The notes: a model not told the origin generated them from the sequence alone. Positions 46,260 through 57,712 are shown, numbered from the stretch's first letter. The stretch is DNA of 64,000 nt from SABI01 sp963678555 (GCA_963678555.2 CAXXJA010000002.1:868001-932000), one strand, 5' to 3'. Made by a program: numbers and translations.

Positions 46260-47422
46260 ACATGGCATTCGATGTATCGACATCAGGCAGAACAATTCTT
46301 GGAGAAGGAGCGGTGAACCAACTTGGCACGTACCTGAATGAGTACGGGTGCACTCGCATTGTCGTCCTCATGGACAACGGCATTCAGGCAAGCGGAATCG
46401 GTGAAAGGATCATCAGTATCATCACCGCTTCCGGTCTCAGCTGTTCCGTTCTCACCGATCTTGCACGTGAACCGGGTGTCCCTGATGTCAATGCCGTTAT
46501 GGAACAGGTCAGATCTGCCGATCCCGATTGTGTCGTGGCAGTCGGAGGAGGTTCCGTTCTTGATGTCGGCAAACTCTGCGGAGTGCTCACCAGGACAGAC
46601 AAAGGGATCCTTGATCTCCTGGACGGTGCTGAGGTTCCGGAGCATACGACCTTCACCGTAGCGATCCCCACTACTGCAGGCACTGGTTCAGAGTCAACCA
46701 GGAACGCTATCATCGCGATTCCCTCCCGCAATTCCAAGGGAGCCGTGGTGAACGAGCGGCTGCTTCCTGACCTCGTCATCCTTGACCCGGAGCTTACCCT
46801 CAGCCTGCCGGCGAGCATCACAGCCACTACCGGCATGGACGCCCTCTGCCATGCGATGGAATGCTATCTCTCGAGGAAGGCCAACACCTACTCAGACCTG
46901 CTCGCACTCGATGCCATGACCCGGATCGCCCGCTCGATACGGAAGGCAGTGAATATCGGTACCGATATCGAAGCACGTTCCGATATGCTTCTAGCCTCAT
47001 ACTTCGCAGGGATGTGTATCACCCTCTCGGGAACCAATGCGGTACACGCCATGTCCTACCCCCTCGGAGTGAAGTATCACATACCTCACGGGCAGTCTAA
47101 CGCGATGCTCCTTCCGTATGTGATGGAGTACAACCTCTCGGCGATGCCTGATAAGACACAGAAGATAGCTCAATGCTTCGGCTACGATGAAACCAACACT
47201 GAGAGAACAGCTGAAACGTATCTGATCGAAGAGCTGCACTCCCTGCTTTCCGATGTGAATATCGGAACATCGCTGGCAGCGTTCGGGGCACGGCACACCG
47301 ATCTTCAGGAGCTGGTGAGCGGAGCCTACACCAATAGAAGGCTGATGGATAACAATCCTGTCGCACTGAGTGAAGAACAGATCGGAGATATCTATCTCCA
47401 CCTTCTCGGAACACAGGAATAA
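46256..47422 (+). CDS. Iron-containing alcohol dehydrogenase
   Basis: 388 aa. NAD-binding GGGSVLDVGKLCG near residue 95; metal-site residues in ATTGMDALCHAMECYLS, NAVHAMSYPLGVKYHIPHGQ. The substrate range of this family is wide (1,2-diols, hydroxy acids, aldehydes). Start at 46256 overlapping the kinase stop. In this operon it could reduce an aldehyde or oxidise a hydroxy acid made by the PdxA/DapA enzymes; not resolved. Confidence 0.88.
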   Translation: MNMAFDVSTSGRTILGEGAVNQLGTYLNEYGCTRIVVLMDNGIQASGIGERIISIITASGLSCSVLTDLAREPGVPDVNAVMEQVRSADPDCVVAVGGGSVLDVGKLCGVLTRTDKGILDLLDGAEVPEHTTFTVAIPTTAGTGSESTRNAIIAIPSRNSKGAVVNERLLPDLVILDPELTLSLPASITATTGMDALCHAMECYLSRKANTYSDLLALDAMTRIARSIRKAVNIGTDIEARSDMLLASYFAGMCITLSGTNAVHAMSYPLGVKYHIPHGQSNAMLLPYVMEYNLSAMPDKTQKIAQCFGYDETNTERTAETYLIEELHSLLSDVNIGTSLAAFGARHTDLQELVSGAYTNRRLMDNNPVALSEEQIGDIYLHLLGTQE

Positions 47423-47427
47423 GGGAG

Positions 47428-48468
47428 ATGAATGTGAAAGTGAACATGAACGATACAAGACCGCTGCTGGGAATCAGCGTCGGAGACCCGGCAGGAATAG
47501 GACCGGAGATTACGGCAAAAGCCCTTGCGGAGGCTCATACATATGAGATCTGCAGGCCTCTGGTCGTGTGTGATCTTGAGGTGATGAAGGAAGCCATCAG
47601 ATTCAGCGGACTTGATCTTGCCACCAATGCAGTCTCTTCCCCGTCTGAAGGGATGTATGAACTCGGTACCGTGGATGTCCTCGATATGAAGAACGTTGAC
47701 ATGTCGCAGCTGAAGTACAAGACAGTCGCCGCAATGAGCGGGAAGGCCTCATACGAATACATTGAGAAAGTGATCCAGCTGGCACTGGAGGGTCAGATCG
47801 ATGCGACAATCACCGGACCTATCCATAAGGAAGCGATCAATGCCGCCGGCATTCACGAAGCAGGTCACACCGAGATCTATGCCCGTCTTACCGGAACGAA
47901 AGACTACGCGATGATGCTCGCCGAAGGGGATTTCAGGGTTGTGCATGTCTCTACCCATGTCTCTCTCCAGGAGGCAATCAACAGAACCAAGAAAGAGCGT
48001 ATCGGAAAGGTCATCGACCTTGCTGATGAAGCTCTTAAGAAGATGGGCATCAAGAACCCCAGAATAGCCGTTGCAGGCCTCAACCCCCATGCAGGAGAAG
48101 GAGGAATGTTCGGACGCGAGGAGATCGATGAGATCATTCCCGCCATCGAGAAAGCAAAAGCTGAAGGAAAGAATGTGGACGGTCCCATTCCTCCCGACAC
48201 CGTATTCTCAAAGATGCAGGGCGGCCAGTACGACATCGTCGTGGTCATGTACCATGACCAGGGACATATCCCGACAAAGCTTGCCGGATTCAATTACGAC
48301 ATCAAGACAAATACCTGGCTCAGCATGTCCGGAGTGAACATCACCCTGGGACTGCCTATCATCAGAAGCAGCGTAGACCACGGGGTCGCCTTCGGTAAAG
48401 CCGGAGAAGGAAGAGCCAATCCACAGAGCATGCTTCAGGCGATAGAGATGGGAGTGAAGATGGTGTAA
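47428..48468 (+). CDS. PdxA-family dehydrogenase (PdxA2-like), copy 2
   Basis: 346 aa, 39 longer than copy 1. Shared metal-binding blocks STHVSLQEAINRT, GLNPHAGEGGMFG and MYHDQGHIPTKL, plus VGDPAGIGPEI at the start. It carries extra sequence before the final LGLPIIRSSVDHG (DIKTNTWLSMSG), and a longer linker near residue 75. GGGAG lies upstream of the ATG. Next to a DUF1537 kinase it is the more likely 4-phospho-tetronate dehydrogenase. Confidence 0.88.
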   Translation: MNVKVNMNDTRPLLGISVGDPAGIGPEITAKALAEAHTYEICRPLVVCDLEVMKEAIRFSGLDLATNAVSSPSEGMYELGTVDVLDMKNVDMSQLKYKTVAAMSGKASYEYIEKVIQLALEGQIDATITGPIHKEAINAAGIHEAGHTEIYARLTGTKDYAMMLAEGDFRVVHVSTHVSLQEAINRTKKERIGKVIDLADEALKKMGIKNPRIAVAGLNPHAGEGGMFGREEIDEIIPAIEKAKAEGKNVDGPIPPDTVFSKMQGGQYDIVVVMYHDQGHIPTKLAGFNYDIKTNTWLSMSGVNITLGLPIIRSSVDHGVAFGKAGEGRANPQSMLQAIEMGVKMV

Positions 48469-48558
48469 GACGTTTCATGAGGAGGATTTCTGATCCGCCT
48501 TATGAATCATTCAGGAAGAAAAACAGCGTAATAACACGCGTAAAAAAGGAGAAAACGT

Positions 48559-50178
48559 ATGAAAAAGATTCTGGTAATCTCTCTCATGATGTTCGTACTT
48601 TTCGGTTCACTGTTTGCAGGAGGAGCACAGGAGGCTGCAGGTGAACAGGAAATGGTACTGAATATCGCTCATCCGGTGCTTCAGCAGAACTGGTCACCCC
48701 TGCAGGGTGGAGGACATGCTGCACGCTGGCAGTCGCTGATGTGGGCAGCACCTATGTACTTTGATGCCGATGGAGTACTCACCCCCTACGTACTTTCCAG
48801 TGCGGAACCCAATGCCGACTACACGGTATGGACACTGAAGGTCAATCCCGACGCAGTGTTCTCTGACGGGTCGAAGATTACCGCCGCAGACATCAAGGGA
48901 ACCTGGGACCTGAGTGCACGCCCCGCAACCAAGCACGGCAGGATCGACCTGTTCATAGGTGGAGTGGAAGGGTTCAATGATGTTCTGGTCGGCAAGGCGG
49001 AGAAGATCACCGGTATCGTAGTAAAGGATGAATCTACTCTGGAGGTCACCCTTACCGGAGCTGATCCTATCTTCGATCAGAAAATCGCAACAGCTCTGAT
49101 CGCCCCTGTAAAAATTTCCCTTGCAGAAGACGCAAGCGGCAAGGAAGTACAGGAATGGTGGACTCCCGCCAAGGGCGTGGTTGTCTCAGGCCCGTTCATG
49201 CCTGAATCAATGGACCTCGACCAGGGAATACTGACCCTTGTCCCGAACCCTAACTTTTTCGGTCCCAAGCCGAAACTCGACAAGATCGTCATCACCACAG
49301 TCTCTGATGCAAGTACAGCTACTCTAATGCTGAAGACTGGCAAGATGGATGCCCACACAGAGCTTATCACACCGACCATCATTCAAGATCTTGGCGCCGG
49401 TTTCCTCAACGGTCCTCCCCTTGCAAAAGGACAGCAGTTCTGGATCGATGCTCACAAACCACCGATGGATGATATCAACGTGAGAAAGGCTCTCATCATG
49501 GCAGTGAACACAGAAGAGATGGGTCTTGCCGCCTACCCCGACGGCCCCTTCGCTCCTGCAACACAGCTGTTGTACAAGGTTCCCGGTGTGGATCCCGACT
49601 ACGAGCCGTACCGGTATGATCCTGAAGCTGCAAAGGCAGCTCTGGCCGCTTCCAAGTACAAGGACGCACGACTGCTTCCCAAGATCATGTTCGTAGGAAT
49701 CAGCACACCGACACATGAAGCCGCGGCTCAATACATCGCGGAACAGTGGAGACAGGTCCTCGGTATCGAGGGAGTTGAAATGAAGCCCGCAATCGAAACC
49801 TATGCAGGTCCCGATCAGAAGAGTGTGCAGATATTCCGTGACGACACAGGTACCCGTGTCCCCGATGCGGTTTCGTATCTCATGGGAACCATCCACTCTC
49901 AGTCCGGGAACGCAAGAAACAAGCTCGGCGGTTATGAGAATGCTGAGGTGGATAGACTCCTTGAAGAAGCAAGCACAAAGGGAGTCAAGGATCCTGCCCG
50001 TATAGAACTTGCACAGCAGGCTCAGAATATTTTCAGAGATGAATATCTGTACATCCCCTACTATAATGATGTCATGTCCAAATGGGCGATGCCCTGGGTC
50101 AAGAATTTCGACAAGAATGATGACTGGCAGGTCATCGAACCCTGGAACGTGGAGATCGATGAATCCCTGCGTCCATAG
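48559..50178 (+). CDS. ABC transporter solute-binding protein, family 5
   Basis: 539 aa. Signal peptide ends LFGSLFAGGAQEA, the common spirochaetal form, with no lipobox Cys. The mature protein is of DppA/OppA type (DAVFSDGSKITAADIKGTWD, KFDNNDDW-like end AMPWVKNFDKNDDW). Family 5 proteins bind peptides, nickel, glycosides or acidic sugars. Here it is the receptor of the following permease and ATPases. AAGGAG lies just before the start. Confidence 0.9.
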   Translation: MKKILVISLMMFVLFGSLFAGGAQEAAGEQEMVLNIAHPVLQQNWSPLQGGGHAARWQSLMWAAPMYFDADGVLTPYVLSSAEPNADYTVWTLKVNPDAVFSDGSKITAADIKGTWDLSARPATKHGRIDLFIGGVEGFNDVLVGKAEKITGIVVKDESTLEVTLTGADPIFDQKIATALIAPVKISLAEDASGKEVQEWWTPAKGVVVSGPFMPESMDLDQGILTLVPNPNFFGPKPKLDKIVITTVSDASTATLMLKTGKMDAHTELITPTIIQDLGAGFLNGPPLAKGQQFWIDAHKPPMDDINVRKALIMAVNTEEMGLAAYPDGPFAPATQLLYKVPGVDPDYEPYRYDPEAAKAALAASKYKDARLLPKIMFVGISTPTHEAAAQYIAEQWRQVLGIEGVEMKPAIETYAGPDQKSVQIFRDDTGTRVPDAVSYLMGTIHSQSGNARNKLGGYENAEVDRLLEEASTKGVKDPARIELAQQAQNIFRDEYLYIPYYNDVMSKWAMPWVKNFDKNDDWQVIEPWNVEIDESLRP

Positions 50179-50254
50179 TTGATGAATAATGAGAGCACGG
50201 CCGGGTTGCTCATCACGGGGACCCGGCCTGCTGTTCAAACGAAAAGGAAGTAAC

Positions 50255-51211
50255 ATGGGACGTTATATATTACATAGACTTCTTCGGTGGTTTCCTACCG
50301 TAGTCTTGATACTCTTGACAATATATGCACTCGTCTTTTTCGGAGCCGGAGATCCTATCAAGCTGATCTTCCTGAGAGCCCCGGGAGATGTTGCCTATGA
50401 TGTCGAGCGCGTTGAAGCTATCCGCGAAGAAGCCGGATTGAATGAACCGTTCCTCGTACAGTTCGGTAATTATATGTGGAATATCATGCATGGGAATTTC
50501 GGTAATTCTCTGGTGTCGGGGCGCTCTGTGAACAGCATGCTTGCGGCAGCTGTACCGGTCACGTTCCAGATCGGACTGACGGCGATATTCCTCCTGACGA
50601 TATTCGGGACATTGCTGGGAGTGATAGCGGCATTGAATCATAACAGGTGGCTCGACAACCTTATTGTCGGCTTCGCACTGATAACCTGGGGTGTTCCGGT
50701 ATTCGTTGCAGGACCGCTGGTGGTTGTGGTTCTCGTCCTCGGTCTGGGAATGGATGTACCGTACGGGTGGTACGGACTGTTTAATCCGATGGTAATCACC
50801 CCGCTGGTAATCCTCAGTCTTGCTCCGATGTCTCTTATCATACGTCAGGCACGAGCTGGAGTCCTCGAGGTTCTCAGTGAGGATTACATCAGGACAGCCC
50901 GATCCAAGGGACTCCCGCGACGTACTGTTGTGCTGAGGCATATCCTGCGTCCGGTGCTGACACCGGTGGTATCTCAGGTAGGTCTTCTCATAATTGCAAC
51001 CCTGAACAATTCAATCCTCATCGAGAGAGTATTCGGTCTGCCGGGACTGGGAAGATTGACAGAGACGGCTATCAAGGATTCTGACTACCCGGTCATACTC
51101 GCCATTGTGTTCATCTTCTCGACGGTAGTCATGTTCTCGAATCTTCTGGTTGATATTTCCTACCCCTTACTTGATCCACGGGCAGCGGCAAAAAAAGAAG
51201 GAGATGAGTAA
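50255..51211 (+). CDS. ABC transporter permease, DppB type
   Basis: 318 aa, six membrane helices. MGRYILHRLLRWFPTVVLIL start and the EAA loop (RTARSKGLPRRTVVLRHILR) are typical. The start at 50255 has AAGGAAG upstream; the open frame begins earlier at 50189 but without support. Ends one base into the next gene (TAATG). Confidence 0.92.
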   Translation: MGRYILHRLLRWFPTVVLILLTIYALVFFGAGDPIKLIFLRAPGDVAYDVERVEAIREEAGLNEPFLVQFGNYMWNIMHGNFGNSLVSGRSVNSMLAAAVPVTFQIGLTAIFLLTIFGTLLGVIAALNHNRWLDNLIVGFALITWGVPVFVAGPLVVVVLVLGLGMDVPYGWYGLFNPMVITPLVILSLAPMSLIIRQARAGVLEVLSEDYIRTARSKGLPRRTVVLRHILRPVLTPVVSQVGLLIIATLNNSILIERVFGLPGLGRLTETAIKDSDYPVILAIVFIFSTVVMFSNLLVDISYPLLDPRAAAKKEGDE

Positions 51212-52170
51212 TGATCAGAAAACACAAACACTCCAATTCCTCACAGGATGAACAGCAGTACAACCTCTACAAGGATGCCTATACGAGATTGGTCGCGAAT
51301 AAACTTGCAGTGGTAGGAATGATCGTATTGTTTCTCGTATTTTTTGTTGCGATATTCGGCCCATACATAACACCCTATGATTTTCTTGATCAGGACCTGA
51401 TGGCACGTAATCAGCCGCCATCAATGAAACACTGGTTCGGAACCGACGACCTGGGAAGAGATATACTAAGCAGAGTGATCTACGGAGCAAGAACCGCCTT
51501 CATCGTTGCTGTATCGGTGACCTTCCTCTCTCTGATGATCGGTATCGTACTCGGATCACTCGGTGCCTACATAGGAGGGAAAGTGGACACGTTTGTCGTA
51601 TGGCTGATCGATGTGTTCATGTCGATTCCATCTCTGCTGCTGGTCATCGTGATCAATGTGTCTCTGAAGCCGCGTCTGGTCAACTGGATGGACATGCAGT
51701 TCCTGGCTACACAGAACGAATTTTTCCGTAATACGATTCTTGCAGACTTCGTGCTGGTGTTCGGGTCACTTGCCCTCATCAAATGGCCGAAGGCGGCCCG
51801 TATCATACGTGGTCAGATTCTTTCAGTCAAGAAGAAGAACTATGTGCTTGCAGCCAAAGCGCTCGGGGTACCCTCGAGCAGAATCGTGAAGAAATACGTG
51901 ATCCCCAATTCGATAGGACCCATCATCGTCTATATCAGTGCATCACTCGGAGAAGCAATGGTATTCGAATCAGCCTTCAGCTTTCTTGGTGTCGGTGTCC
52001 GCCCCCCGATACCAAGTTGGGGAAACATGATCAGTGATGGCCTGAGAGTGTGGCAGCTGTACCCTCATATTCTAGCTGCTCCTGCTCTTGTTCTGGCGAT
52101 CGTCACCATCGCATACAGCTTTCTCGGTGATGGGCTGAATGATGCCCTCAACCCGAGACAATGGAAATAG
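51211..52170 (+). CDS. ABC transporter permease, DppC type
   Basis: 319 aa. N-terminal OppC-like segment followed by five or six helices; GTDDLGRDILSRVIYGARTA and the EAA loop (VLAAKALGVPSSRIVKKYVI) are standard. Translationally coupled to the preceding permease. Confidence 0.92.
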   Translation: MIRKHKHSNSSQDEQQYNLYKDAYTRLVANKLAVVGMIVLFLVFFVAIFGPYITPYDFLDQDLMARNQPPSMKHWFGTDDLGRDILSRVIYGARTAFIVAVSVTFLSLMIGIVLGSLGAYIGGKVDTFVVWLIDVFMSIPSLLLVIVINVSLKPRLVNWMDMQFLATQNEFFRNTILADFVLVFGSLALIKWPKAARIIRGQILSVKKKNYVLAAKALGVPSSRIVKKYVIPNSIGPIIVYISASLGEAMVFESAFSFLGVGVRPPIPSWGNMISDGLRVWQLYPHILAAPALVLAIVTIAYSFLGDGLNDALNPRQWK

Positions 52171-52195
52171 CCGATACGAGGCAAAGGGGAATACT

Positions 52196-53188
<993 letters not shown>

Positions 53189-53190
53189 CT

Positions 53191-54219
53191 ATGAGGGCAG
53201 TATCAGAGAGTAAACCGATCATCCAGGTACGTAACCTTGTAAAACACTTCCCTGTCAGACTTGGTGCCTTCGGGGAAAAGGCGGCTGTCGTGCATGCGGT
53301 TGATGATATCTCCTTTGAAGTCTACCCGGGTGAGACCGTTGGTCTGGTCGGAGAATCGGGGTGTGGAAAATCCACCACGGGATTCACCCTCATGCAACTC
53401 AACAGGGCCACTTCCGGGGAGGTTATCTTCAATGGAAAAGACCTCACGAAGCTCAAGGAGAAGGAACTCAGAAAGTATAGGAAGGAACTCCAGATAGTGT
53501 TTCAGGATCCCTATTCCACTCTCAATCCGCGTATGACTATAGGAGAAGCTCTGGCTGAACCCATTCGAATGCACAAAATTGTTCCTCAGAATGAAGTGGC
53601 GGCAAAGACTGCACAGCTGATTGAGGATGTCGGACTGAGTCCGAATGTTGCCAACAGGTACCCTCATGAATTCTCAGGAGGACAGAGGCAGAGGATCTGT
53701 ATAGCACGAGCCCTGGCCAGTGACCCTAAGTTCATTGTCTGTGACGAACCTATTTCAGCGCTGGATGTGTCGATTCAGGCACAGGTCATCAACCTCCTGA
53801 TGGATATTCAGGAAAAATACAATCTCACCTACCTGTTCATCGCTCATGACCTTGCTGTTGTGAGACACATCAGTGACAGAGTCATAGTCATGTATCTGGG
53901 AAAGATCATGGAGATCGCTGATAAGGACGAACTGTTCAATAATCCCGTTCATCCCTATACGACAGCACTCCTGTCAGCAGTACCTGAAGCAGACCCCGAT
54001 AGAGAAAAGGAGAGACGACGCATTATCCTGAAAGGAGATGTCTCAAATGCGATCGATCCCCCCAGCGGGTGTCGGTTCCACCCCCGATGCCGGTTTGCGG
54101 TACATACCTGCTCCCTTGAGGAACCACCACAACGGGATCTTGGTGATGGACATCTGGTCGCATGCCACAGAATCGATGAGATCAGGAAAGGGACAATCCG
54201 GGAAACCGAAGATCATTAA
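53191..54219 (+). CDS. ABC transporter ATPase, DppF type
   Basis: 342 aa. Walker A GESGCGKSTTGFTL, signature FSGGQRQRICIARAL, Walker B FIVCDEPISALD and C-terminal CRFHPRCRFAVHTC. The ATG at 53191 has AAGGAG 6 bases upstream. Completes the transporter; the DppD-type gene overlaps or abuts it. Confidence 0.92.
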   Translation: MRAVSESKPIIQVRNLVKHFPVRLGAFGEKAAVVHAVDDISFEVYPGETVGLVGESGCGKSTTGFTLMQLNRATSGEVIFNGKDLTKLKEKELRKYRKELQIVFQDPYSTLNPRMTIGEALAEPIRMHKIVPQNEVAAKTAQLIEDVGLSPNVANRYPHEFSGGQRQRICIARALASDPKFIVCDEPISALDVSIQAQVINLLMDIQEKYNLTYLFIAHDLAVVRHISDRVIVMYLGKIMEIADKDELFNNPVHPYTTALLSAVPEADPDREKERRRIILKGDVSNAIDPPSGCRFHPRCRFAVHTCSLEEPPQRDLGDGHLVACHRIDEIRKGTIRETEDH

Positions 54220-54235
54220 CGTATAAGGAAACGGC

Positions 54236-55309
54236 ATGAAAATCATATCATCACAGGCAATCCCGACACGATGTACAAGCAATCATGCATCGAACCTTCT
54301 AGAACTGAACAACGGAGACCTTCTGTGCACCTGGTTCGCGGGAAGCATGGAGGGTTCATCTGATATCAGCGTCTACCTGTCACGCCTTGAGGGAACCTCA
54401 GGTGTATGGAGCGATCCTGTCAGGATGAGTCAGGATCCTACCCGCTCAGAACAGAATCCTGTCCTATTCAACATGAAGGGAAACGAGCTCTGGCTCTTCT
54501 ATACTGCGCAGGTCCTCACTGACCAGGGGACTGCACTGGTACGGGTAAGAAAATCGAAGGACCAGGGAATCACCTGGTCTCCAGAGGAAAATCTCTTTGC
54601 GGAACAGGGAATATTCGTCAGACAGCAACCCTTCATCAACGAAGAAGGCTCTATTATTGTTCCTATCTGGTTCAGCAATATGAAGGAGGCTTTCGGTCTT
54701 GATTATTCTGCAATTAAGATTTCTACGGATGACGGCATCTCGTGGAATACTGTAGCTGTTCCAGACAGCTACGGGTGTGTGCACATGAATATCATGGAAG
54801 ACGGGAAAGAGGCCTTCTTCCGAAGTCGGAAATCTGACAATATCTATCGCAGTACAAGTGACGGGAACGGGGTGCAATGGTCAAAACCGCAGCCGATGAG
54901 TCTCCCGAATAACAACTCTTCAATCCAGGCACGTATCGTCAGTGACGGCAGGATTCTGATCATCTTCAATGATATCAGGGCCGAAGGGCGTCGCTCGGAA
55001 AGCTCTGTCCCCCCCTGGGTCTCTGACAAGGAAGAATTCCTTTCCAGGTGCACCATCACTGAACGCAGTGCCATCTGGGGAGTCCCGAGAAACCCTCTGG
55101 TGATAGCATCCTCCACCGATGCAGGAGCATCATGGACCACAGAGATCACACTCGAGTCTGACGCTCGCCTCCGCTCAGAACACGATGAGAAGGGCTCTTT
55201 CATCGGAGACTACTCGTATCCATCCATCCTGCAGACAAAAGACGGACGCATTCATGTCACCTATTCATACCTCAGGGACTACATCAAGCATGTGATCCTG
55301 GAACCCTGA
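54236..55309 (+). CDS. Sialidase-like BNR/Asp-box repeat protein
   Basis: 357 aa beta-propeller. At least three Asp-boxes (SKDQGITW, STDDGISW, STDAGASW) and the sialidase-family opening HASNLLELNNGDLLCTWFAG. No signal peptide, so it is likely cytoplasmic and acts on an imported compound. Last gene of the sigma-54 operon, 17 bases after the ATPase. Glycosidase, lyase or isomerase activity is possible; catalytic residues were not assigned. Confidence 0.82.
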   Translation: MKIISSQAIPTRCTSNHASNLLELNNGDLLCTWFAGSMEGSSDISVYLSRLEGTSGVWSDPVRMSQDPTRSEQNPVLFNMKGNELWLFYTAQVLTDQGTALVRVRKSKDQGITWSPEENLFAEQGIFVRQQPFINEEGSIIVPIWFSNMKEAFGLDYSAIKISTDDGISWNTVAVPDSYGCVHMNIMEDGKEAFFRSRKSDNIYRSTSDGNGVQWSKPQPMSLPNNNSSIQARIVSDGRILIIFNDIRAEGRRSESSVPPWVSDKEEFLSRCTITERSAIWGVPRNPLVIASSTDAGASWTTEITLESDARLRSEHDEKGSFIGDYSYPSILQTKDGRIHVTYSYLRDYIKHVILEP

Positions 55310-55319
55310 AACTCCGGTC

Positions 55320-56504
55320 CTAGGTGAAACGGAACAAAAACGGGAACAGATAGACAACCACCGCACACCAGAGAGCATAGATGGGAAGAAACCCGGTTTT
55401 TGCCCGCAGGAGGATCTGCCTGTCATCAGCGTTCACCAGATATGCCTTACCCAGATACAACAGATGAGTAAAGATCAGGATGTTGAGCCCAAGACCTGCG
55501 CTCTTATGCGGTGTTATGCCAGAGGCAATCAGACGCGAAGTGATTGAGATCAGTGCCGTGATGTCAAGAATGAGTGCTGATGCTATCAGAATCAACTCAA
55601 GATAGAAGAACACCGTCCCTTTCCTGCGAACCGGGCTTACAAGCACAAGACAGATCACAAGGATAAGAATGATATCGATAAGGATGAGCAGTTCTCTGTC
55701 AGGAGCACCGTGTCCTGCTGTGAGAAGGCGTGCAGCAATGAGAGCGAGCAGGAGGAGGTCCACCAATGGGACAAATATGGTGGCAAGACTTGTTACGACT
55801 GTTTGTCCGTCATGGTATCTGATCAGGGAAACGAAGGCAGAAACCGTTACAAGGGCAGAAAAACCGGAAGGGATCAGCCATGTTTCGATAACCGGGTCGC
55901 TATCAAGGCCGAACAAATCCATTACCATTGAGAATATCCCGGTGAGTGCAAGCCACCCGATCATTGCAAGCACCCCCACAGCAACGGTCTCTCCTGCAAA
56001 CACCAGCCCTTCGTTGATACCCTCAACACGTGTTGTACCCGGAGTCAGGTAGCGGAAGTACGTTATGAGCATGAAAAACAGGATGAGGAAAGGGAGATGA
56101 ACAGCTGCAAGCATTGCGGTGTGGCTGGGCTCGGTAACCGGATACCATGAAGAGATGAGAGGCAAAATGATCAGAGACGTTGTGAGCAGGATCGTTTTTC
56201 TGAGAGATACGTTCAGAGCACTGCAGAGATAGAGGGAAACGGGTGTACATACGGCAGGAATTAGGAACCGTAGGGTTGTGGCCACTGTGAGAGAGTCTTT
56301 GAACAACAGGAGTATACGTACCGACAGTGCACCTGCCAGTGCAAGTATCACCATGAGCCCGACATCCCTTTTCGCTATCACGGCATGCCGGCCGGACAGC
56401 CTCTTCCTGTGGCGGAGAATAACGGAGATCTCCTGCTTACTCAGTCCCGCTTCCGCCAGCTGACGCAGTTCAGTCAGATGCTTCTCATCCTGTTCCTTCT
56501 CCAT
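55320..56504 (-). CDS. Multi-spanning membrane protein of unknown function
   Basis: 394 aa. An acidic cytoplasmic N-terminus with a SHOCT-like helix pair (LTELRQLAEAGLSKQEISVIL) precedes about ten membrane helices. No domain or catalytic motif recognised. The start at 56504 (MEKEQDEKHL) has GGGAGGTG upstream. It converges on the BNR gene, 10 bases apart. Confidence 0.7.
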   Translation of the reverse strand: MEKEQDEKHLTELRQLAEAGLSKQEISVILRHRKRLSGRHAVIAKRDVGLMVILALAGALSVRILLLFKDSLTVATTLRFLIPAVCTPVSLYLCSALNVSLRKTILLTTSLIILPLISSWYPVTEPSHTAMLAAVHLPFLILFFMLITYFRYLTPGTTRVEGINEGLVFAGETVAVGVLAMIGWLALTGIFSMVMDLFGLDSDPVIETWLIPSGFSALVTVSAFVSLIRYHDGQTVVTSLATIFVPLVDLLLLALIAARLLTAGHGAPDRELLILIDIILILVICLVLVSPVRRKGTVFFYLELILIASALILDITALISITSRLIASGITPHKSAGLGLNILIFTHLLYLGKAYLVNADDRQILLRAKTGFLPIYALWCAVVVYLFPFLFRFT

Positions 56505-56734
56505 GGCACACCTCCCCGGGATGTTGTCCGATACCTTTGAGTATGCCAAGGACGCGATAGCGTGACAATGGATCACTGCAGGTGTTACGGAAATTTCTCA
56601 TGTCATAAGGTGAAATGATTTTACATATGATATCACCATAGTGTAAGATAGAGGCAATCGATGGGGGTGCTTCTTGAGCTTTTATGTCATGTGATGGAAC
56701 ATGGGTGTGATGTGTATGAAAAATTCTGGAAACA

Positions 56735-57712
56735 ATGGATATATGCATGGTCTGTACCAATAGGCTTTTTCGCCAAATCATCATACTCGTTGTGGCACTG
56801 TCCTGCTTTTTTCCCCTCCATGCTGAGGCGATGTGGACGATGGTTCCAGATGAGACGCTCTACCCTCCCATGATAGCTGATTCGGATTATCCCCGTTTCG
56901 TGTTAGAATTCCCTTTGTATATCGAGCAGAGCATCGATACACTCCAGGAAAGCTCAATACTCAGTGCACGGGAGATTATGAAATTCGGTGGGGTTCAGAG
57001 CCTGTTTCGTCTCTCCTTCGATGCCCGGCAAGAGACTGCAGCAGAAGTCTCTGCAGGCGCTGGACTCACCACCATGTTCGATACCTTTGAAGATGCACTT
57101 GAGAATATCGGTTGGGAGGGAACAGGCTTCCTTACCGTAGACCTCAGGGTCAAGGACTTCTTGAGTTTCCGGTTCGGTTTTCACCACCTGTCCAGCCATG
57201 TCGGGGATGAGTACCTTGCACGCTATGAGGTTCTTGACCTGCCGGTTGATGACCAGGCAGACCTGCTCGTCGGAAGCACCTACGGGATGGATTATGTGAG
57301 AGATTCTCTATACGGCGGTCTTTCCTTCCAGATAAGCCCTTCGTTCCGGTTTGCGGGTGAAGTGCGCTACTCGATGAACATGCTTCGCTACATGCTTCGC
57401 TACAATGATTTCCCCTGGCAAACTTCGATATCTATCGAATACAGAGAGTCAGAAAAGGGGGAAGGAAACTGGAAGTGGTATTCAGGAGTACATGTTTCGA
57501 TGTACCAGGAGTCATCCTGGTTCCCCAGCACGACCTTCCAGTTAGGAAGAGCACTGAGTCAGAAAGACAGTAACAGAGAATTCAGGGTGGGTCTAGAGTA
57601 TTATTACGGAAGGGTGCAGATTGCCTCCTTCAATCATACTCAGACGCGTATTTCCTGGCAGGAAGTGAAACGGGAATCACACATGGCTGTCGGAGCATGG
57701 TACGATCTGTGA
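56735..57712 (+). CDS. DUF1207-like outer-membrane protein
   Basis: 325 aa. Signal peptide (IIILVVALSCFFPLHAEA) then a beta-rich mature protein with the DUF1207 hallmark FRFGFHHLSSHVGDEYLARY near residue 155 and alternating aromatic strands. It ends in an aromatic residue run (AVGAWYDL), as beta-barrels often do. A closely similar C-terminal end is repeated at 59490-59568. Function unknown. Confidence 0.75.
   Translation: MDICMVCTNRLFRQIIILVVALSCFFPLHAEAMWTMVPDETLYPPMIADSDYPRFVLEFPLYIEQSIDTLQESSILSAREIMKFGGVQSLFRLSFDARQETAAEVSAGAGLTTMFDTFEDALENIGWEGTGFLTVDLRVKDFLSFRFGFHHLSSHVGDEYLARYEVLDLPVDDQADLLVGSTYGMDYVRDSLYGGLSFQISPSFRFAGEVRYSMNMLRYMLRYNDFPWQTSISIEYRESEKGEGNWKWYSGVHVSMYQESSWFPSTTFQLGRALSQKDSNREFRVGLEYYYGRVQIASFNHTQTRISWQEVKRESHMAVGAWYDL

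Noticed and set aside
49324..50256. 310-codon open frame antisense to the solute-binding protein gene
   Set aside because: Covers the coding strand of a clear family-5 binding protein; no start signal or homology.
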